The notes: generated by a model not told the origin, from the letters alone. DNA of 37,964 bases from Nitrosomonadales bacterium (GCA_005240145.1 SBAS01000103.1:1-37964), one strand, 5' to 3'; counted from the first letter of the stretch, positions 1-11,258 are shown. Program-made: numbers and translations.

Positions 1-97
1 AGTACACTTATCCACAAACCAGACTATGACGGGAAGGCAAAAGCCCCTGGTCAAAATTCAACGCGCAGAGCTGGTCAAATTTAAACGCGCGCCGACA
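1..97. mobile_element. Probable terminal end of an IS21-family insertion sequence
   Basis: These bases do not continue the urtA reading frame that becomes recognisable from about base 99. They contain two 20-base imperfect direct repeats (47-66 and 71-90, both beginning ctggtcaaa and ending acgcgc) spaced 24 bases apart. Read on the minus strand the segment starts TGTCGGC at base 97. Tandem sub-terminal repeats and a TG...CA terminus are typical of IS21-family ends. No transposase is inside the window, so the family call is inferred from end structure only. Bases 1-46 are non-coding as far as I can see. Confidence 0.55.
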
Positions 98-626
98 CCT
101 CAAGGCGACCGACGTTCCGGTGGTGGCGTTTTCGGTCGGTGAAGAAGAACTGCGCGGCGTGGACACCAAGCCGCTGGTCGGCCACCTCGCGGCCTGGAAC
201 TACTTCATGTCGCAGAAGAACCCGGCCAACGACGCCTGGAAGAAGCAGTGGGCCACCTACGCCAAGAAGATGAAGCTGGCCGGCGCCGACAAGCCCCTCA
301 CCAACGATCCGATGGAAGCGGCCTGGATCGGCATCCACATGTGGAAGCAGGCGGTCGAGAAGGCGAAGTCCACCGACGTCGACAAGGTCATCGCGGCCAT
401 GGCGGGCCAGACCTACAAGGCGCCCTCGGGCATCACCTCCACCATGGACCCGAAGAACCATCACCTGCACAAGGCGGTGTTCATCGGCGAAGTGCAGGCG
501 AACGGCCAATTCAATGTGGTCTGGCAGACCAAGGGCCCGGTCAAGGCCGAGCCGTGGAGCCCGTTCATCGCCGGCAACGACAAGAAGAAGGGCGAGCCGG
601 ACGGCAAGACGATCATCACCAAGTAA
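98..626 (+). pseudogene. urtA: urtA 3' remnant, urea ABC transporter substrate-binding protein
   Basis: UrtA is the periplasmic urea-binding protein that feeds the UrtBC permease. The frame resumes with LKATDVPVVAFSVGEEEL and runs to IITK and a TAA stop; this is the conserved C-terminal part of UrtA, including the EEELRGVDTKPLVGHLAAWN stretch. About 175 residues remain of a family usually over 400, and the signal peptide and first lobe are missing. A GTG at 120 could start a 168-residue peptide, but it would have no export signal. The insertion-sequence-like end at 1-97 adjoins the break. A product could exist only if an intact copy lies elsewhere. Next downstream are a hairpin and urtB. Confidence 0.8.
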
Positions 627-646
627 CGTCGGCTTTTGCGACAATG

Positions 647-671
647 AAGGGGCCGCCACGCGCGGCCCCTT
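647..671 (+). terminator. Hairpin terminator/attenuator between urtA and urtB
   Basis: Perfect 10-bp inverted repeat (647-656 with 662-671, core ggggccgc/gcggcccc), 5-base loop, followed by a short T-rich run (ttcttcg) 21 bases after the urtA stop. It fits a partial terminator that keeps the binding-protein transcript more abundant than the permease/ATPase genes, a common design in ABC operons. The weak T-tract suggests attenuation rather than full termination. Confidence 0.65.
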
Positions 672-679
672 CTTCGTAA

Positions 680-2266
680 ATGCGCATACTTTTAATCGGC
701 TTGTCGTGGTTGGTCGCATCGGGCGCGCTCGCGCTGGATGCGGCGACCGTCAACAAGCTCGGTTTCGGCGACGGCGACGAGAAAATCGCCGCCATCGCCG
801 CGCTGGTCGCCGAGGGCGATCCCGCGGCGGCGGCGCTGCTGCAGGCGGCGATGGACGGCGAGCTGCAGGTGGCAGGCAAGCGGGTACTGATCGTCAAGAG
901 AGAGGGCGCGGTGGATGCCGCGACCGGCGCCAAGGTATCGCCGCTGCCGGAGGGGCGCGAGGACGTGATCTTCAACAATCGCCTGCGCCGCGAACTCGGC
1001 GGCGCGCTGGCGGCGCTCTGGCTGATTTCACCCGACCGCGCAGTGCGGCTGGCGGCGGCCAAGGAGCTGACCGGCAACGCCGACGAGGCGATGCTGCCGC
1101 TGATCAAGAAGGCGCTCGCGAAAGAGACCGACGCCGGGGTGAAGCAACTGCTCGAACTCACGCAGGCGAGCCTCGAACTCAAGACCGGCGCCAAGGAGTC
1201 GCGCCTGGGCGCGGTGCGCACCCTCGGCCAGTCCACGAATCCGAACACCAAGATGCTGCTGCTCGCGATCCTCGAGAAAAACAAGGAGGGCGTTTTCACC
1301 GAGCCCGACGAGGACATCCGCATCGAGGCGCAGAAGAGCCTGCGGGAGCTGGAGGCGAGGCTCGCCTGGGGCGAGCGCGCCGGCGTGCTCTTCACCAGCG
1401 TATCGCTGGGTTCGGTCCTGCTGCTCGCCGCGCTGGGCCTCGCCATCACCTACGGGCTGATGGGCGTGATCAACATGGCGCACGGCGAACTCATCATGGT
1501 GGGCGCCTATACCACCTACGTGGTGCAGAACCTGTTCAAGCGCACCGAATTCTTCGATTGGTATCCGCTCGCGGCGGTGCCGGCTTCGTTCCTCGTTGCC
1601 GCTGCGGTGGGCATGGCGCTCGAACGGCTGGTGATCCGCTGGCTCTACGGCAGGCCGCTCGAGACGCTGCTCGCGACCTGGGGCATCAGCCTGATGCTGA
1701 TCCAGACGGTGCGCACGATCTTCGGCGCCGCCAACGTGCAGGTCGAGAATCCCGCCTTCATGTCCGGCGGCATCGAACTGTTCACCGGCGTGGTCATGCC
1801 CTGGAGCCGGATCTACATCATTGCCTTTGCCGCCCTGGTCCTGTTCCTGATGTATTGCCTGCTGACCAAGACGCGCCTGGGGCTTTTCGTGCGCGGCGTG
1901 ACGCAGAACCGCGCCATGGCCTCCTGCGTCGGCGTGCCGACGGCGCGCGTCGATACCTGGGCCTTCGGCCTGGGTTCGGGCATCGCGGGCCTGGCCGGCT
2001 GCGCGCTCTCGCAGATCGACAACGTCGGCCCGAACCTGGGCCAGAACTACATCGTCGATTCGTTCATGGTGGTGGTGCTGGGCGGCGTCGGGCAACTGGC
2101 CGGAACCGTGTACGCGGCGCTGGGTCTGGGCTTCGCCAACAAGCTGCTCGAGGCCTGGCAGGGCGCGGTACTGGCCAAGATCGCGGTGCTGGTGTTCATC
2201 ATTTTCTTCATCCAGAAGCGGCCGCAGGGCATGTTCGCCCTCAAGGGCCGCGCGCTGGACGCATGA
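680..2266 (+). CDS. urtB: Urea ABC transporter permease UrtB
   Basis: Inner-membrane permease subunit of the high-affinity urea importer, LivH/branched-chain amino acid permease family. The 528-residue product begins with a hydrophobic signal-like segment (residues 1-19) and carries a roughly 220-residue hydrophilic N-terminal extension rich in Ala, Lys and Glu, which is typical of UrtB and absent from ordinary LivH. The membrane domain starts near residue 235 with the conserved GLMGVINMAHGE motif, then several hydrophobic segments and IVDSFMVVVLGGVGQLAGT near the end. It stops one base before the urtC GTG, so the two are probably translationally coupled. The ATG at 680 follows the hairpin directly and keeps the signal segment. 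Confidence 0.95.
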   Translation: MRILLIGLSWLVASGALALDAATVNKLGFGDGDEKIAAIAALVAEGDPAAAALLQAAMDGELQVAGKRVLIVKREGAVDAATGAKVSPLPEGREDVIFNNRLRRELGGALAALWLISPDRAVRLAAAKELTGNADEAMLPLIKKALAKETDAGVKQLLELTQASLELKTGAKESRLGAVRTLGQSTNPNTKMLLLAILEKNKEGVFTEPDEDIRIEAQKSLRELEARLAWGERAGVLFTSVSLGSVLLLAALGLAITYGLMGVINMAHGELIMVGAYTTYVVQNLFKRTEFFDWYPLAAVPASFLVAAAVGMALERLVIRWLYGRPLETLLATWGISLMLIQTVRTIFGAANVQVENPAFMSGGIELFTGVVMPWSRIYIIAFAALVLFLMYCLLTKTRLGLFVRGVTQNRAMASCVGVPTARVDTWAFGLGSGIAGLAGCALSQIDNVGPNLGQNYIVDSFMVVVLGGVGQLAGTVYAALGLGFANKLLEAWQGAVLAKIAVLVFIIFFIQKRPQGMFALKGRALDA

Positions 2267-2267
2267 C

Positions 2268-3367
2268 GTGAACACGCCGACGGGCGCAATGGCGGGCGGA
2301 ATCAGCCGGCGCCTGTACGGCCCGCGCGGCTGGGCGATCCTGGCGCTGTGCTCGATCGCGATCTTCGTCGTCATGCCGCTGCTCAACTTGGCGGTGCCGG
2401 CGCACAGCCCGTTCCACGTCTCGGCGTACTGGGTGACGCTGTTCGGCAAGATCATGTGCTACGCCATCGTCGCGGTCGCCCTGGACCTGGTGTGGGGCTA
2501 CGCGGGCATCCTGTCGCTCGGCCACGGCTTGTTCTTCGCGCTCGGCGGCTACGCCTTCGGCATGTACCTGATGCGCCAGATCGGCTCGGACGGCCAGTAC
2601 CGCCAGCCGATGCCGGATTTCATGGTGTTCCTCGACTGGAAGGAATTTCCCTGGCAGTGGTGGAACTCGGATTCCTTCCTGTGGTGCGCCATGCTGGTGG
2701 TCGTCGTGCCAGGGCTGCTTGCGTACGTCTTCGGCTACTTCGCCTTCCGCTCGAGGGTCAAGGGCGTGTACCTCTCGATCATCACGCAGGCGCTGACCTT
2801 CGCCGCGATGCTGCTCTTTTTCCGCAACGCCACCGGCTTCGGCGGCAACAACGGCTTCACCGATTTCAGGCGCATCCTCGACATCCCGATCGCCACGCCG
2901 CAGACGCGCATGGCGCTCTTTGCCATTACCGGCGCGACGCTGATAGGCACGCTGCTGCTCGCGCGCTGGCTCACCACCTCGCGCTTCGGCCGCGTGCTGG
3001 CCGCGATCCGCGACGCCGAGCAGCGCGTCATGTTCTGCGGCTACGACACGGTGCACTACAAGCTGTTCGTGTGGACCCTGTCGGCGGTCATCTGCGGCAT
3101 CGCGGGTGCCCTCTACGTGCCGCAGGTCGGCATCATCAACCCTGGGGAGATGTCGCCCGCGAATTCCATCGAGATCGCGATCTGGGTCGCGGTCGGCGGC
3201 CGCGGCACGCTCGTCGGGCCGATACTCGGCGCGGGCCTGGTCAACGGCGCGAAGAGCTTCTTTACCCAGGCGTTTCCCGAGTACTGGCTCTTCGCACTCG
3301 GGCTGATTTTCATCCTCGTGACCCTGTTCCTGCCGCACGGGGTCATGGGCTTGTTGAAGAAGCGGGC

Positions 3368-3371
<4 letters not shown>
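2268..3371 (+). CDS. urtC: Urea ABC transporter permease UrtC
   Basis: Second permease subunit (LivM-like), partner of UrtB in the inner membrane; 367 residues, normal for the family. Multiple hydrophobic segments are visible from residue 23 onward, with family motifs LVWGYAGILSLGHGLFFALGGY, YLSIITQALTFA, and AIWVAVGGRGTLVGPILGAG near the end. The GTG at 2268 sits one base after the urtB stop; an in-frame ATG at 2289 is an alternative. The stop overlaps the urtD ATG by four bases (ATGA). Confidence 0.95.
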
Positions 3372-4180
<809 letters not shown>

Positions 4181-4182
4181 GA

Positions 4183-4875
4183 ATGCTTGAAGTAAAGAAC
4201 CTCAATCAATACTACGGCGGCAGCCACATCCTGCGGGATCTCAGCTTCGAGATTCCCGCCGGCAAGGTCACCGCGCTGCTCGGGCGCAACGGCGTCGGCA
4301 AGACCACGCTGCTGCGCACCCTGATGGGACTGGTGCCTGCGGCGAATGGCGAAATCATTTTCTATGACAAGAAAATTACGCATGTGAAGCCGTACGAACG
4401 CGTGCGCGCGGGCATCGGCTACGTGCCGCAGGGCAGGGAGATCTTCCCGCGCCTCACAGTCGCGGAAAACCTGGAGATGGGCCTCGCCACGCGGCCGAGC
4501 GGCGAGCGCGTGCCGGCGCGCATCTTCGAGATGTTCCCGGTCCTCAGCCAGATGCTGCGCCGGCGCGGCGGCGACCTCTCGGGCGGACAGCAGCAGCAGC
4601 TCGCCATCGGGCGCGCGCTGGCGATGGGCCCGCGCCTGCTGATCCTGGACGAGCCCACCGAGGGCATCCAGCCCTCGATCATCAAGGACATCGAGCGCGC
4701 CATCCGCGCGCTCGCCGCCACCGGCGAGATGGCGATCCTGCTCGTCGAGCAGTACTACGACTTCGCGCGCTCGCTGGCCGACCAGTACATCGTCATGGAA
4801 CGCGGCGAGATCCTCAAGCGCGGTGCGGGAGCGGACATGGACAAAGACGGAGTCAAGGGGTTGCTGGCGGTTTGA
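4183..4875 (+). CDS. urtE: Urea ABC transporter ATP-binding protein UrtE
   Basis: Second ATPase of the urea importer (LivF-like), 230 residues. Walker A GRNGVGKT at 34-41, signature LSGGQ at 132-136, Walker B LLILDEP at 152-158, followed by TEGIQPSII, a typical UrtE/LivF stretch. The start lies two bases after the urtD stop, so it is co-transcribed and probably coupled. It is the last gene of the urt operon; the next gene is on the opposite strand and no clear terminator hairpin was seen in the 41-base gap. Confidence 0.95.
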   Translation: MLEVKNLNQYYGGSHILRDLSFEIPAGKVTALLGRNGVGKTTLLRTLMGLVPAANGEIIFYDKKITHVKPYERVRAGIGYVPQGREIFPRLTVAENLEMGLATRPSGERVPARIFEMFPVLSQMLRRRGGDLSGGQQQQLAIGRALAMGPRLLILDEPTEGIQPSIIKDIERAIRALAATGEMAILLVEQYYDFARSLADQYIVMERGEILKRGAGADMDKDGVKGLLAV

Positions 4876-4916
4876 CGGTCGCGGCCGCCCGGCGGTGGTG
4901 CGGCAAAAGATCGGAA

Positions 4917-5207
4917 CTATCCATGCAACGCCTCAATCGCTTTCGGATTTGACGCGACGATCTTGAGCAGCGCTTTGGCGGGCCCTGTGGGCTGGGTGCG
5001 GTGCTGTTCCCAGTTTTGCAGCGTGCGCAGGTTCACGCCGATCAATTTCGCAAACTGGCTCTGGCTGATATGGGCCGCCTCGCGGATGGTGCGCACGTCC
5101 GGCGCGGGCAGTTCGATCGTCCTTGCGCCACGTACGCTCTTGCCTGCCATGTGGCGCTTCATTTCGCGTACGCCTTTGACCAGTTGGTCGAAATGCCGTT
5201 TATCCAT
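4917..5207 (-). CDS. nadS: NadS-type HTH antitoxin / autorepressor
   Basis: 96-residue protein with a Cro/C1-type helix-turn-helix at about residues 38-72 (REAAHISQSQFAKLIGVNL followed by RTLQNWEQ) and the C-terminal RTQPTGPAKALLKI...NPKAIEALHG that characterises NadS, the antitoxin/regulator partner of HigB/RelE-like toxins. It should bind the toxin and repress its own operon through the inverted repeat at 5435-5455. The start overlaps the last codons of the upstream toxin remnant, the usual toxin-first arrangement of this family. The antitoxin looks intact although its toxin is broken, so it may persist as a lone repressor. Confidence 0.85.
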   Translation of the reverse strand: MDKRHFDQLVKGVREMKRHMAGKSVRGARTIELPAPDVRTIREAAHISQSQFAKLIGVNLRTLQNWEQHRTQPTGPAKALLKIVASNPKAIEALHG

Positions 5208-5426
5208 GTGTGATGTCTTTCATCAGTTGTGCCAGCGTCTTGATCTGCTTGTACGTCAGGTCAGATTGCGCGTTCTTTACATATCCGCAAATCAGGTAGA
5301 TGCATTCCCCCGCCACATGCCGGTGTCAGGCGTGGTGAGCAGGAAATTCTGCAAGCCGCGAAAGTCTTCGTCTCCCCACTGCTCAGCGCGAAAAGCGATG
5401 AACGGAGTAAGTTCGACAAAGACCAT
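5200..5426 (-). pseudogene. Decayed RelE/HigB-type toxin with internal deletion and frameshift
   Basis: Reading from the ATG at 5426 gives MVFVELTPFIAFRAEQWGDE... through LLTTPDTGMW, the normal N-terminus of NadS-associated toxins, then a stop at 5294-5292. A different frame covering about 5301-5200 continues with IYLICGYVKNAQSDLTYKQ and KTLAQLMKDITHG, the normal C-terminus. Together they make about 72 residues where the family has about 105; roughly 35 residues of the central sheet, including the conserved RKLRW...GKRGG region, are missing around 5300-5316. The C-terminal frame ends with a TAA overlapping the antitoxin ATG, so the original coupling is still visible. The toxin should be inactive. 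Confidence 0.8.
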
Positions 5427-5434
5427 TCTGCGAA

Positions 5435-5455
5435 CTATACGCGGTAAGCGTATAG
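5435..5455. promoter_or_regulatory. Inverted-repeat operator of the NadS toxin-antitoxin locus
   Basis: Perfect 8-bp inverted repeat ctatacgc/gcgtatag with a 5-base spacer (ggtaa), 9 bases upstream of the toxin-remnant ATG on the minus strand. Position and symmetry fit an autoregulatory operator bound by the HTH antitoxin. It also lies in the intergenic region upstream of ureD (ATG at 5513), so the antitoxin might influence the urease operon; that is inference. Confidence 0.65.
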
Positions 5456-5512
5456 GGCGCAACGCTGCGGATCAGTCTGGGCCCTGGAGCATGCTGGCGG
5501 TATGATTCAGAC

Positions 5513-6346
5513 ATGCGTCTGGCAGAGCCGCTCGTCAGTTCATGGAAAGCAAGCCTGGCGCTCGATTTTTCGTTTGCAGATCAAAAAACAATCTTAAGCA
5601 GGAAAATTCACGACGGCCCGCTCGTCGTGCAAAAGCCGCTCTACCCGGAAGGTGGCGGGGTCTGCCATGCGATCATCGTGCATCCACCGGGCGGCATTGC
5701 AGGCGGCGATGAACTGAGCCTGACCGCACGCATGGAAAAAGGCGCCTCGGCCCTGTTGACGACGCCGGGCGCGGCGAAGTGGTACCGCTCGGCGGGCCCG
5801 TGGGCAAAGCAGAGCGTGGCATTCGACGTCGAGGGGACGCTCGAGTGGCTGCCGCAGGAAACGATCGTGTTCGACGGCGCGCTGGCGCACTCGGAATACG
5901 ACGTCAACCTCGTCGACGGCGCCGGCCTCATCGGCTGGGACATCGTGTGCCTCGGACGTACGGGCTCGGGGGAGCGCTTCGCGCACGGCAAGCTGCGCAC
6001 CTCGATGCAGGTGCGGCGAGACGGCAAGCTGCTGTGGCTGGAGCGCGGGCGCATCGACGGCGGCAGCCGCCTGCTGGAATCGCCCGCCGGATTGGGAGGC
6101 GAGCCGGTGTTCGGAACGCTATACGCCTCTTTTGCGCATTGCGACAAGAAAATTCTTGCAGCCATGAGGGAACCGAGTCCGATCGCAGGCCGCGGCGCGG
6201 TGACCCTGCTTCCCGGAATCCTGCTGGCCCGCTACATTGGCGATTCGAGCGAGGCGGCGCGGCGCTATTTCACCGCGCTGTGGCGTATCCTTCGTCCCGC
6301 GCTCACAGGGCGGCAGGCTATCGAACCGAGGATCTGGCGAACATGA
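5513..6346 (+). CDS. ureD: Urease accessory protein UreD
   Basis: Cytoplasmic chaperone that binds apo-urease and, with UreF and UreG, guides nickel insertion. 277 residues, usual length. Family features: KPLYPEG near residue 40, HPPGGIAGGDEL near 60, TTPGAAKWYRS near 85, LPQETIVFDGA near 115 and the acidic/Gly-rich central strands. First gene of the urease operon; its stop overlaps the next ATG by four bases. Bases 5575-5615 form a short AT-rich patch in an otherwise GC-rich gene. Confidence 0.93.
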   Translation: MRLAEPLVSSWKASLALDFSFADQKTILSRKIHDGPLVVQKPLYPEGGGVCHAIIVHPPGGIAGGDELSLTARMEKGASALLTTPGAAKWYRSAGPWAKQSVAFDVEGTLEWLPQETIVFDGALAHSEYDVNLVDGAGLIGWDIVCLGRTGSGERFAHGKLRTSMQVRRDGKLLWLERGRIDGGSRLLESPAGLGGEPVFGTLYASFAHCDKKILAAMREPSPIAGRGAVTLLPGILLARYIGDSSEAARRYFTALWRILRPALTGRQAIEPRIWRT

Positions 6347-7149
6347 CGAGAGAAAAAGCGAACGAGGCGCTGGTGCAGGCGATGCGCAAGCACGGCGCCA
6401 CGGCCATCAGCAAGGCTGCGAAGCTGCTGCTCGACGCGTACCGCACCAAGGTGCCCGCGGCGACCGACGGGGTGGCGCTGCACGACGAGGAAGAGGCCTA
6501 CCGCGTGCAGGACGCGGTGTTCGCTGCGCTGTGGGCCGGGTCGCGGCCAGCGGCGTGGAAGGTGGGCGGTCCGAGCGACAAGGTGACGCCGACCGCGGCG
6601 CCGATACCGCCTGAGAACCTGTATCACAGCCCGGCGAGCGTCGCCGGCGCGAGGATGCACATGATCGGCGTCGAATGCGAAGTCGCCTTCCGCCTCGCGA
6701 AGGACCTGCCGCCGCGCTCGCGGCCCTATTCCGAGCGTTCCGTCGCGGCCGCGGTGGGTGAGGTGCTGGTGGCGATCGAGCTGTGCGATACGCGCCTGGC
6801 GAACTGGAAGAAGGCCTCCGGGCCGTGGATGCTGGCCGATTTCCAGAACAGCAGCGGCCTGGTGCTGGGGAGCGGCACGAAGGACTGGCAGAAGATCGAT
6901 TTCCTGCAGCAGGAGGCCGAGTTCAAGATCGGCAGGCGGCTGGTGAAGGTGAAGGGTGTGCATTCCTTCGGCAACCCGTTCCGCCTGCTGCCCTGGCTCA
7001 CGAAGCACTGCATGCAGCGCGGCCTGGGCCTGCACGCCGGCGACGTCATCACCACAGGGTCCTGGACCGGGCTGGAGATCGCCAGGCCCGGAGACGAGGT
7101 GACGGCACGGTTCTCCGGCATCGGCGAAGCGACCGTCCGCATTCTCTGA
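6343..7149 (+). CDS. 2-keto-4-pentenoate hydratase (MhpD) family protein inside the urease operon
   Basis: 268 residues related to the MhpD/fumarylacetoacetate hydrolase-like fold: AAWKVGGPSDKVTPTAAPIP near residue 67, IGVECEVAFRLAKDLP near 108, VAIELCDTR near 146 (metal-binding Glu/Asp pattern of 2-hydroxypentadienoate hydratases), and HAGDVITTGSWTG near 235. The family adds water to 2-oxo-pent-4-enoates in meta-cleavage pathways. It overlaps the ureD stop by four bases and ureA starts nine bases after it, so it is co-transcribed with urease. No role in urease maturation is known to me; it may be a passenger or act on another substrate. Family call firm, substrate unknown. Confidence 0.85.
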   Translation: MTREKANEALVQAMRKHGATAISKAAKLLLDAYRTKVPAATDGVALHDEEEAYRVQDAVFAALWAGSRPAAWKVGGPSDKVTPTAAPIPPENLYHSPASVAGARMHMIGVECEVAFRLAKDLPPRSRPYSERSVAAAVGEVLVAIELCDTRLANWKKASGPWMLADFQNSSGLVLGSGTKDWQKIDFLQQEAEFKIGRRLVKVKGVHSFGNPFRLLPWLTKHCMQRGLGLHAGDVITTGSWTGLEIARPGDEVTARFSGIGEATVRIL

Positions 7150-7158
7150 TCCGGCATC

Positions 7159-7461
7159 GTGGAATTGACCCCTAGGGAGAAGGACAAGCTGCTGGTGTTT
7201 ACCGCCGCGCTGCTTGCCGAGCGGCGCAAGGGCAGGGGCCTCAAGCTCAATTATCCGGAGGCAGTGGCCTACATCACGGCCGCGGTGATGGAGGGCGCGA
7301 GGGACGGCAGGAGCGTTTCAGACCTGATGGGCTATGGCGCCACGATCCTCAAGCGCGCCGACGTCATGGAGGGCGTGCCGGAAATGATTCCCGACATCCA
7401 GGTGGAAGCCACGTTTCCGGATGGAACGAAGCTCGTCACCGTGCACAACCCCATTCCATGA
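7159..7461 (+). CDS. ureA: Urease gamma subunit UreA
   Basis: Smallest structural subunit of the (UreABC)3 urease that hydrolyses urea to ammonia and carbamate. 100 residues, full length. [20 protein letters not shown] at the N-terminus, [10 protein letters not shown] near residue 30 and [21 protein letters not shown] near the end are diagnostic. GTG start at 7159 gives exactly the family N-terminus. The stop overlaps the ureB ATG. Confidence 0.97.
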   Translation: MELTPREKDKLLVFTAALLAERRKGRGLKLNYPEAVAYITAAVMEGARDGRSVSDLMGYGATILKRADVMEGVPEMIPDIQVEATFPDGTKLVTVHNPIP

Positions 7462-7762
7462 TCCCAGGCGAAATGAAGGTCGCCGCCGGCGACATCGAGC
7501 TGAACAAGGGGCGTCGTGCTTTCAGCTTGAGTATCGTGAATTCTGGAGACAGACCCATTCAAGTCGGTTCCCACTATCACTTCTTCGAAACCAACGAGGC
7601 ACTCAAGTTTGACCGCCGGAAGGCCTACGGTTGCCGGCTCAACATCGCCGCCGGCACCGCGGTGCGCTTCGAGCCCGGGCAGACGAGGACTGTTGAATTG
7701 GTTGCTTTGGTCGGATTGCGGAAAGTTTTTGGCTTTACCGCCAAGGTAAACGGAAGACTAAA

Positions 7763-7766
<4 letters not shown>
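7458..7766 (+). CDS. ureB: Urease beta subunit UreB
   Basis: Middle structural subunit, 102 residues, the normal size when beta is a separate chain. MIPGEM start, then [20 protein letters not shown] and [17 protein letters not shown], all typical. Overlaps ureA by four bases upstream and the ureC GTG by four bases downstream, so the three structural genes should be translated in step. Bases 7505-7570 are AT-richer than the surroundings. Confidence 0.97.
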
Positions 7767-9460
<1,694 letters not shown>

Positions 9461-9475
9461 GGATTTTTATTCTTC

Positions 9476-10021
9476 ATGCTTGAAATAAAGTCAAAACTCA
9501 AAATACCCAGATCCGCCTACAAGGTGGAGGTGCGCGGCCAGTTGAAGCTGCCGTTCGAATCGCGGCAGAAGAGCCGGATGAGGACCAGGCTCGCCTCGGG
9601 CGAGGAAGTCGGATTGATGCTGCCGCGCGGCGAGATCCTGCGCGGGGGCGACCTCGTCACCGCCTCCGATGGGCGCGTGATCGAGGTGATTGCCGAACCG
9701 GAGAAGCTTCTGCACATTGAATCCAAGGAACTTGCGAAGATCGCATACCACCTCGGCAATCGCCACGTGCCGGTGCAGGTGGACGCAGGCTTCCTGCGCA
9801 TCGCGCAAGACCACGTCCTCGAGGAGATGGTGCGCAAGCTGGGCGCGAACGTCTCCCGCGTCGAGGCGGCCTTCGAACCGGAGGCCGGCGCCTACGCGGG
9901 CGGACATCACCAGCACGATGAAATGGGTCATGGAGGAAAAATTCATGACCATCATGAAGAACACGATCATGTCCACGACGAGCATTGCGGGCATGACCAT
10001 CATCATCACGACCACAAATGA
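9476..10021 (+). CDS. ureE: Urease accessory nickel metallochaperone UreE
   Basis: Cytoplasmic nickel-binding chaperone that delivers Ni to the UreDFG complex. 181 residues. The N-terminal part has the peptide-binding domain ([13 protein letters not shown]), the central domain has [14 protein letters not shown], whose His binds metal at the dimer interface, followed by [11 protein letters not shown]. The last 40 residues are extremely His-rich ([19 protein letters not shown], then [12 protein letters not shown]), which adds nickel storage capacity. The stop overlaps the ureF ATG. Confidence 0.96.
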   Translation: MLEIKSKLKIPRSAYKVEVRGQLKLPFESRQKSRMRTRLASGEEVGLMLPRGEILRGGDLVTASDGRVIEVIAEPEKLLHIESKELAKIAYHLGNRHVPVQVDAGFLRIAQDHVLEEMVRKLGANVSRVEAAFEPEAGAYAGGHHQHDEMGHGGKIHDHHEEHDHVHDEHCGHDHHHHDHK

Positions 10022-10644
10022 GCCTGGCGAAGCTCTTGCAGCTTGCCAGTCCCACGCTTCCCGTAGGCGCCTACAGCTATTCCGGAGGCCTCGAGGCGGC
10101 GATTGAAGCCGGCACCGTGCACGACGCCGCAAGCGCCGAGCGCTGGATTGGCGATGTATTGGAGTTTTCGGTGGCCCGAATGGATGCCCCGATTCTTTTG
10201 CGCATGATGTCCGATCAAAAAGACTGGAATGAAACCTATCTGGCCAGCCGGGAAACGGCGGAACTGCGTGCCGAGACGGTGCAAATGGGCTATTCGCTGA
10301 ACCGGTTGCTGAAGGACCTGGGGATGGGAGAAGTGCCGGTGAGCGAGCCTTCCTTTCCCGCGGCGTTCGCTTATGCCGCGACGCAATGGAAGATCGAACC
10401 CGAGGCCGCGCTGCAGGCCTACCTCTGGTCCTGGCTCGAGAACCAGGTCATGGCAGCGGTGAAAACGGTGCCGCTCGGCCAGACCGATGGTCAGAAGATC
10501 CTCCTGTCATTGGGAAATGGTTTGAATGTACTTGTAGAAAAAATAAAAAAAATGCAAGACGATGACATTGGTAATTTCGCTCCTGGACTGGTGTTGATGT
10601 CGGCACGCCACGAGACCCAGTACAGCAGGCTGTTCCGCTCATGA
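10018..10644 (+). CDS. ureF: Urease accessory protein UreF
   Basis: Accessory protein that couples the UreG GTPase to the UreD-urease complex; all helical, 208 residues. [22 protein letters not shown] near the start is the family signature; [24 protein letters not shown] lies near residue 140. Overlaps ureE and ureG by four bases each. Bases 10490-10560, coding a Lys-rich segment, are distinctly AT-rich. Confidence 0.95.
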   Translation: MSLAKLLQLASPTLPVGAYSYSGGLEAAIEAGTVHDAASAERWIGDVLEFSVARMDAPILLRMMSDQKDWNETYLASRETAELRAETVQMGYSLNRLLKDLGMGEVPVSEPSFPAAFAYAATQWKIEPEAALQAYLWSWLENQVMAAVKTVPLGQTDGQKILLSLGNGLNVLVEKIKKMQDDDIGNFAPGLVLMSARHETQYSRLFRS

Positions 10645-11258
10645 CGCTGCGTGTAGGCATTGGAGGCCCGGTTGGATCCGGGAAGACGGCCCTGACCCTC
10701 GCGCTGTGCAAGCGCCTGCGCGACCGCTTCAACATCGCGGTGGTCACCAACGACATCTACACCGAAGAGGACGCGCAATTCCTCGTCACGCACAAGGCGC
10801 TCGCGCCCGAGCGCATCATCGGTGTCGAGACGGGAGGCTGCCCGCACACGGCGATCCGCGAAGACGCCTCGATCAATCTGGAGGCGGTGTCGCGGCTCAC
10901 GCGGCGCTTCGCGGGCCTCGATCTGATCTTCATCGAATCGGGCGGCGACAACCTCGCCGCGACCTTCAGCCCGGAGCTCTCGGACCTGACGCTGTACGTG
11001 ATCGACGTCGCCGCGGGCGACAAGATTCCGCGCAAGGGCGGGCCCGGCATCACGCGCTCGGACCTCCTCGTCATCAACAAGATCGACCTCGCGCCGATGG
11101 TGGGCGCGTCGCTGGAGGTGATGGAGCGCGACGCGAAGAAAATGCGCGGCGCGCGGCCCTTCGTGTTCTCGAACCTGAAGACCGGCCAGGGGCTGGACGC
11201 GATCGTGAATTTCATCGAAACGGAAGGCATGCTATGCGAAGCGCAGCCGCAGCCCTGA
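10641..11258 (+). CDS. ureG: Urease accessory GTPase UreG
   Basis: SIMIBI-class GTPase that drives nickel insertion. 205 residues, normal. P-loop GGPVGSGKT at 8-16, [13 protein letters not shown] near 37, Cys-Pro-His nickel motif in [13 protein letters not shown] near 70, [16 protein letters not shown] near 100, and the guanine-specificity NKID near 150. Its last 25 bases overlap the start of the following small gene. Confidence 0.97.
   Translation: MTLRVGIGGPVGSGKTALTLALCKRLRDRFNIAVVTNDIYTEEDAQFLVTHKALAPERIIGVETGGCPHTAIREDASINLEAVSRLTRRFAGLDLIFIESGGDNLAATFSPELSDLTLYVIDVAAGDKIPRKGGPGITRSDLLVINKIDLAPMVGASLEVMERDAKKMRGARPFVFSNLKTGQGLDAIVNFIETEGMLCEAQPQP

Noticed and set aside
514-2271. 585-codon plus-strand frame covering urtB in another phase
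   Set aside because: Arg/Ala/Gly-rich shadow; the urtB frame has a signal segment and permease motifs.
1028-2455. 475-codon minus-strand frame across urtB/urtC
   Set aside because: No motifs, and both strands cannot be under the same coding constraint; urtB and urtC are clear.
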